This document shows, in pieces, positions 61,191 to 64,000 of a DNA stretch of 64,000 nucleotides; positions within the stretch are counted from its first letter, which is position 1; each line of letters opens with the position of its first letter. The stretch spans positions 1 to 64,000 of the forward strand of contig NZ_JACCJY010000033.1 of NCBI RefSeq assembly GCF_014596085.1, written 5' to 3'. The translations under genes were made by a program, and so were the position numbers. The stretch comes from Azospirillum tabaci. Lineage in GTDB: Bacteria > Pseudomonadota > Alphaproteobacteria > Azospirillales > Azospirillaceae. The notes below the pieces were generated by a model. That model did no database searches. It was not told where the DNA came from and saw nothing but the letters and a program-made list of their open reading frames with translations.

Positions 61191-61622
61191 TCAGCCCGGC
61201 CGGTCGCATCCGGCGGTCAGGCCCGGACACGGGCCGGGCCGTGCCGTGCGGCGGATGTCCAGCAACTCGCTGGCCAGAGCGTCGCGCCGCCGGATCATCT
61301 CGTCCAGATCGTCCAGCTCTGCGGCTTCCTGGCAGGCCGTGCGAAATTCCTTTTCGCGGGCCAACCGGGTCAGAAGATGGCTGTAGCTGTCGGCGATGGT
61401 CGCCAGATGGCGCTGGGCGCCCTGGAGCGCCTGCGCCAGTTGCGTCCGCTCGTCGGCCGACGCCCGCATCATCCGGGCCAGTTCGCCCTGTTGGACGCTG
61501 GCGTCGTTGATGAGACGGGCCAGCCGGTAACGGCGGAAGTCGATGACCCTGGCCGACGCTGCGGCGGCCCCGTCGATCTGGCGCGGCGCGATCGGCTTGA
61601 GGTCGGACTTGAGGTCTGACAT
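61191..61622 (-). CDS. Hypothetical coiled-coil protein between hprK and chvG
   Basis: 143 residues, cytosolic, charged, helical (DFRRYRLARLINDASVQQGEL, RMMRASADERTQLAQALQGA, AAELDDLDEMIRRRDALASE). No known family. Minus ATG at 61622 has GGAAGAGGGG upstream; longer starts add weak sequence. Located 166 bases after chvG, in the conserved chv-hprK block. Could be an adaptor, but no function is visible. Confidence 0.55.
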   Translation of the reverse strand: MSDLKSDLKPIAPRQIDGAAAASARVIDFRRYRLARLINDASVQQGELARMMRASADERTQLAQALQGAQRHLATIADSYSHLLTRLAREKEFRTACQEAAELDDLDEMIRRRDALASELLDIRRTARPGPCPGLTAGCDRPG

Positions 61623-61788
61623 GGCCCCTCTTCCGGTTGGTGACGTCCGGTTGTCGAAAGGCCAGCCGTCGCGGGCGCGGGAATGACCGAAGTTGAGCAT
61701 CCGCCGCACCCACGACTTTGTCCATACGTCTTTTCTCAAATTGCAACTATGCCGCATCCACCATGTGGAAATCCGCCTTGGAGGTCCA

Positions 61789-63576
61789 TCAGGGGCGGGG
61801 CAGGCGCACGGTGAAGACGGCGCCGATCGTCTCCCCATCCGGGCCGAGACGGTTCGCGGCCCGGATGGTGCCGCCGTGGGCCTCGACGATCTGCTTGGAG
61901 ATCGACAGGCCGAGGCCGGAATGGGTGCCGAACTTCTCGCCGGCCGGCCGCTCGGTGTAGAAGCGCTCGAAGATCGCCTCCTCCTTGCCCTCCGGGATGC
62001 CGGGTCCGTCGTCGCTGACCGTCACCTCCACCGCGCCGTCCGGGGTGCGCCGGGTCGCCAGCCGGACCTGCCCGCCGGGCGGCGAGAAGGACAGGGCGTT
62101 TGCGATCAGGTTCTGGAAGACCTGGGTCAGCCGCCCCTCCAACCCCTTCACGGTCAGGGACCCGCCCCGCGGCGGCTCGATGACGACGCTCGGCGGGGCC
62201 TCCGTCCCATCGCTGGCCTCCTCGCCATCCTCGTCGTTGTCCTCGGCGGTGGCGCGGTGGATGTCGGCGAGCGTGCGGAGCATCGCGCCGATGTCCACCG
62301 GCTCCAGCGCGGCGCGGGACAGCTCGGCGTCCAGGCGCGAGGCGTTGGAGATGTCGCTGATCAGCCGGTCCAGCCGCTGCACGTCGTCGGCGATGATCGC
62401 CATCAGCTTGTCGCGGCGGGCCGGGTCCTGGATGCGGCTGACCGTCTCCACCGCGCTGCGCAGCGAGGTCAGCGGATTCTTGATCTCGTGGGCGACGTCG
62501 GCGGCGAAGCGCTCGATGGCGTCCATGCGCGCCCACAGCGCCGCGGTCATGTCGCGCAGCACGCCGGACAGCTCCCCGATCTCGTCGCCGCGGCGGGTGA
62601 AGTCGGGAATTTCCGTATGGCGCCCGTGGCCGGTGCGCAGCCGGTCGGCGGCCTGGGCCAGCTTGCGGATGGGCCGGGCGATGGTGCCGGCCAGATAGAG
62701 CGACATCAGGACCGTGACCAGAAGCGCCACCGCGAAGACGCGCAGAATGTCGGTGCGGACCGACCGGATGGCCTCGTCGATCACCGTGCCGCTGCGCGAC
62801 AGGAGCACCGCCCCCAGCACCTCCTTGTAGCGCTGGACCGGAACGGCGACCGTCAGCAGCAGGTTGGAGCGGGCGACCGGGGAGGCCAGCCGCCACACCG
62901 TCGCGCTGTTCTCGCCGGCCAGCGCGCGCTCCACGTTGGGCGGCGGCGGGGCGGTCGATTCGGCGGCGTGGCCCGGCGGCTCGCGGTAGAGCGGCAGGTT
63001 CTCGCGGCTCGGCACCACGTCGATGAAGCGGGCGTAGAACTCGTTGACCGCGCGGGACGCCGGGTCCCCGGAGGGCGGCAGCGGCAGTTCCTGGATCTCG
63101 ATCTTGCCGGGGGAGCCGGTCAGCACCCGGCTGTCCGAGAGCAGCCGCCCGTCCGGGCCGTAGAGCCGGGTGTGCGTCTCGGTCGCCAGCGCCAGCCGGC
63201 GGATCATCTGGCGCCCCAGCTCCGGCGACAGCTCGTAGCTTTCCTGTCCCAGCTCCGGCTCGTCGGCGGCCCGCTGCACGGCGCCCTCGCCGAGCGCGGA
63301 GGCGAAGATGCGCGCCTCCGTCTCCAGGGCATCCAGCTCCGCCTGGACCAGCCGGTCCTGGTAGCGGCCGAGATAGAGCAGGGCGCCGACCAGAAGCAGC
63401 AGCGCCAGCACGTTGACGGCCAGAATCCGCAGGGTCAGCGGCGACGGCACGCCGCGCACCCGGCGCCGTGCCGTTGCGCGCGGTGCGGTTCCGGGCTTGA
63501 CGGGGGCCTGGGTGGCCGGCTGGGCGGTGTGGTCCGGCGCGCGGACCTCACTCCTTGTATCGGTAACCGACGCCAT
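61789..63576 (-). CDS. chvG: Sensor histidine kinase ChvG
   Basis: 595 residues. Cytosolic N-terminus, helix 1 at about residue 49-70, a periplasmic sensor domain, helix 2 (LRVFAVALLVTVLMSLYLAG), HAMP, and a kinase core with phospho-His in VAHEIKNPLTSLRSAVE (about residue 362), NALSFSP, DDGPGIPE and SGLGLSI. ChvG senses acidity/envelope stress and pairs with ChvI. The minus ATG at 63576 overlaps the chvI end by 29 bases. The order chvI-chvG-hprK-EIIA-HPr is conserved in Rhizobiales/Rhodospirillales. Confidence 0.93.
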   Translation of the reverse strand: MASVTDTRSEVRAPDHTAQPATQAPVKPGTAPRATARRRVRGVPSPLTLRILAVNVLALLLLVGALLYLGRYQDRLVQAELDALETEARIFASALGEGAVQRAADEPELGQESYELSPELGRQMIRRLALATETHTRLYGPDGRLLSDSRVLTGSPGKIEIQELPLPPSGDPASRAVNEFYARFIDVVPSRENLPLYREPPGHAAESTAPPPPNVERALAGENSATVWRLASPVARSNLLLTVAVPVQRYKEVLGAVLLSRSGTVIDEAIRSVRTDILRVFAVALLVTVLMSLYLAGTIARPIRKLAQAADRLRTGHGRHTEIPDFTRRGDEIGELSGVLRDMTAALWARMDAIERFAADVAHEIKNPLTSLRSAVETVSRIQDPARRDKLMAIIADDVQRLDRLISDISNASRLDAELSRAALEPVDIGAMLRTLADIHRATAEDNDEDGEEASDGTEAPPSVVIEPPRGGSLTVKGLEGRLTQVFQNLIANALSFSPPGGQVRLATRRTPDGAVEVTVSDDGPGIPEGKEEAIFERFYTERPAGEKFGTHSGLGLSISKQIVEAHGGTIRAANRLGPDGETIGAVFTVRLPRP

Positions 63577-64000
63577 AGAGCGTTTCAATCTGCGCAAAGT
63601 CGGAATCAATGGCCTTGAACTTCTTGCGGAGCCGCTTGATGTGGCTGTCGATGGTGCGGTCGTCGACATAGACGTTCTCGCCATAGGCGGCGTCCATGAG
63701 CTGGTCGCGACTCTTCACATGGCCGGGGCGCTGGGCCAGTGCCTTCACCAGAAGGAACTCCGTCACCGTCAGGTCGATGGGCTGGTCCTTCCAGGTGCAG
63801 GAATGGCGGGCACCGTCCATGACCAGCGGGCCGCGGGTCAGCAGCGCGCCGGGTTCCGGCGCGGTCTTGTCGCGGGTCGCCGCCTCCCGCCGCAGCAGGG
63901 TGCGGATGCGCTCCACCAGCAGGCGCTGCGAGAAGGGCTTCTTGATGTAGTCGTCCGCGCCCATGCGCAGACCCATCAACTCGTCCACCTCGTCGTCCTT
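63548..64000 (-). CDS. chvI: Response regulator ChvI, N-terminus beyond the window
   Basis: Last 150 residues: receiver end (VDELMGLRMGADDYIKKPFS, with the conserved Lys) and an OmpR-type winged helix (LTVTEFLLVKALAQRPG, VDDRTIDSHIKRLRKKFK, GVGYRYKE). The phospho-Asp lies outside the window. OmpR-family partner of ChvG. Confidence 0.92.
   Translation of the reverse strand, partial: KDDEVDELMGLRMGADDYIKKPFSQRLLVERIRTLLRREAATRDKTAPEPGALLTRGPLVMDGARHSCTWKDQPIDLTVTEFLLVKALAQRPGHVKSRDQLMDAAYGENVYVDDRTIDSHIKRLRKKFKAIDSDFAQIETLYGVGYRYKE

Overview
The window is a roughly 70% G+C chromosomal segment whose gene content points to an alphaproteobacterium of the Rhodospirillales, most like Azospirillum. 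The reasons are the chvI-chvG-hprK-EIIA-HPr-EI block, a MeaB GTPase, a phasin with an Ala/Lys/Pro tail, a cobalamin-riboswitch-controlled btuB operon, and very high third-position G+C throughout. This assignment is from gene content only. I saw no tRNA, rRNA, insertion sequence, integrase, phage gene or CRISPR array.

Layout. 1-0.8 kb: end-truncated chemotaxis receptor (minus). 1-6 kb: Atm1-type ABC exporter, heme oxygenase-like protein, MeaB, phasin, ribosomal protein L28. 6-8.6 kb: outer-membrane barrel and RecX (minus), ABC-2 permease (plus). 8.7-14 kb: argD-argF-hslO, a lipoprotein, then ahcY (minus) with a striking palindrome upstream. 14-16 kb: PAP2 phosphatase and two unknown proteins. 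16-23 kb: iron locus with a LysR-HTH/TrpD2 fusion, a Fiu-type TonB receptor, a PiuC/YbiX dioxygenase, a Sel1 protein and a flavin alpha-hydroxyacid dehydrogenase. 23-26.6 kb: complete siderophore ABC importer (minus). 27-28 kb: His-rich PadR regulator plus DUF2218. 28-34 kb: catalytically degenerate 5'-nucleotidase-like secreted protein coupled to a TorS-like hybrid kinase and a receiver-kinase. 34-37 kb: sulfonate/nitrate/taurine-type ABC importer. 37-40 kb: iron-associated DUF3649-PepSY-DUF3325 membrane operon. 40-44.3 kb: six overlapping genes ending in a P1B-like ATPase. 44.4-50 kb: cobalamin operon btuB-F-C-D plus an unknown protein (minus) under a cobalamin riboswitch. 50-51.6 kb: terC behind a long structured leader with two copies of an RNA element I do not recognise. 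51.8-57 kb: unknown proteins, LysR regulator, DsbA-like and variant MBL-fold proteins. 57-64 kb: EI, HPr, EIIA, RapZ, HprK, an unknown protein and ChvG/ChvI (truncated), all minus.

How they work together. Iron handling dominates the accessory content: two outer-membrane receptors, one siderophore permease, a PepSY reductase-like operon, a metal-sensing PadR candidate, and several iron-operator-like dyads. The right end is a regulatory rather than sugar-transporting PTS (EI, HPr, EIIA-Man type, HprK, RapZ) next to the ChvGI acid/envelope two-component system; no EIIB/EIIC permease is present. GC-rich palindromic repeats sit in several gene-end or promoter gaps, and one supplies the C-terminal codons of the P-type ATPase.

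Most unusual elements: the duplicated, covarying RNA element ahead of terC (50135-50226 and 50443-50539), the pseudo-nucleotidase/hybrid-kinase module (28064-33818), and the HTH-TrpD2 fusion in an iron locus (16171-17703).
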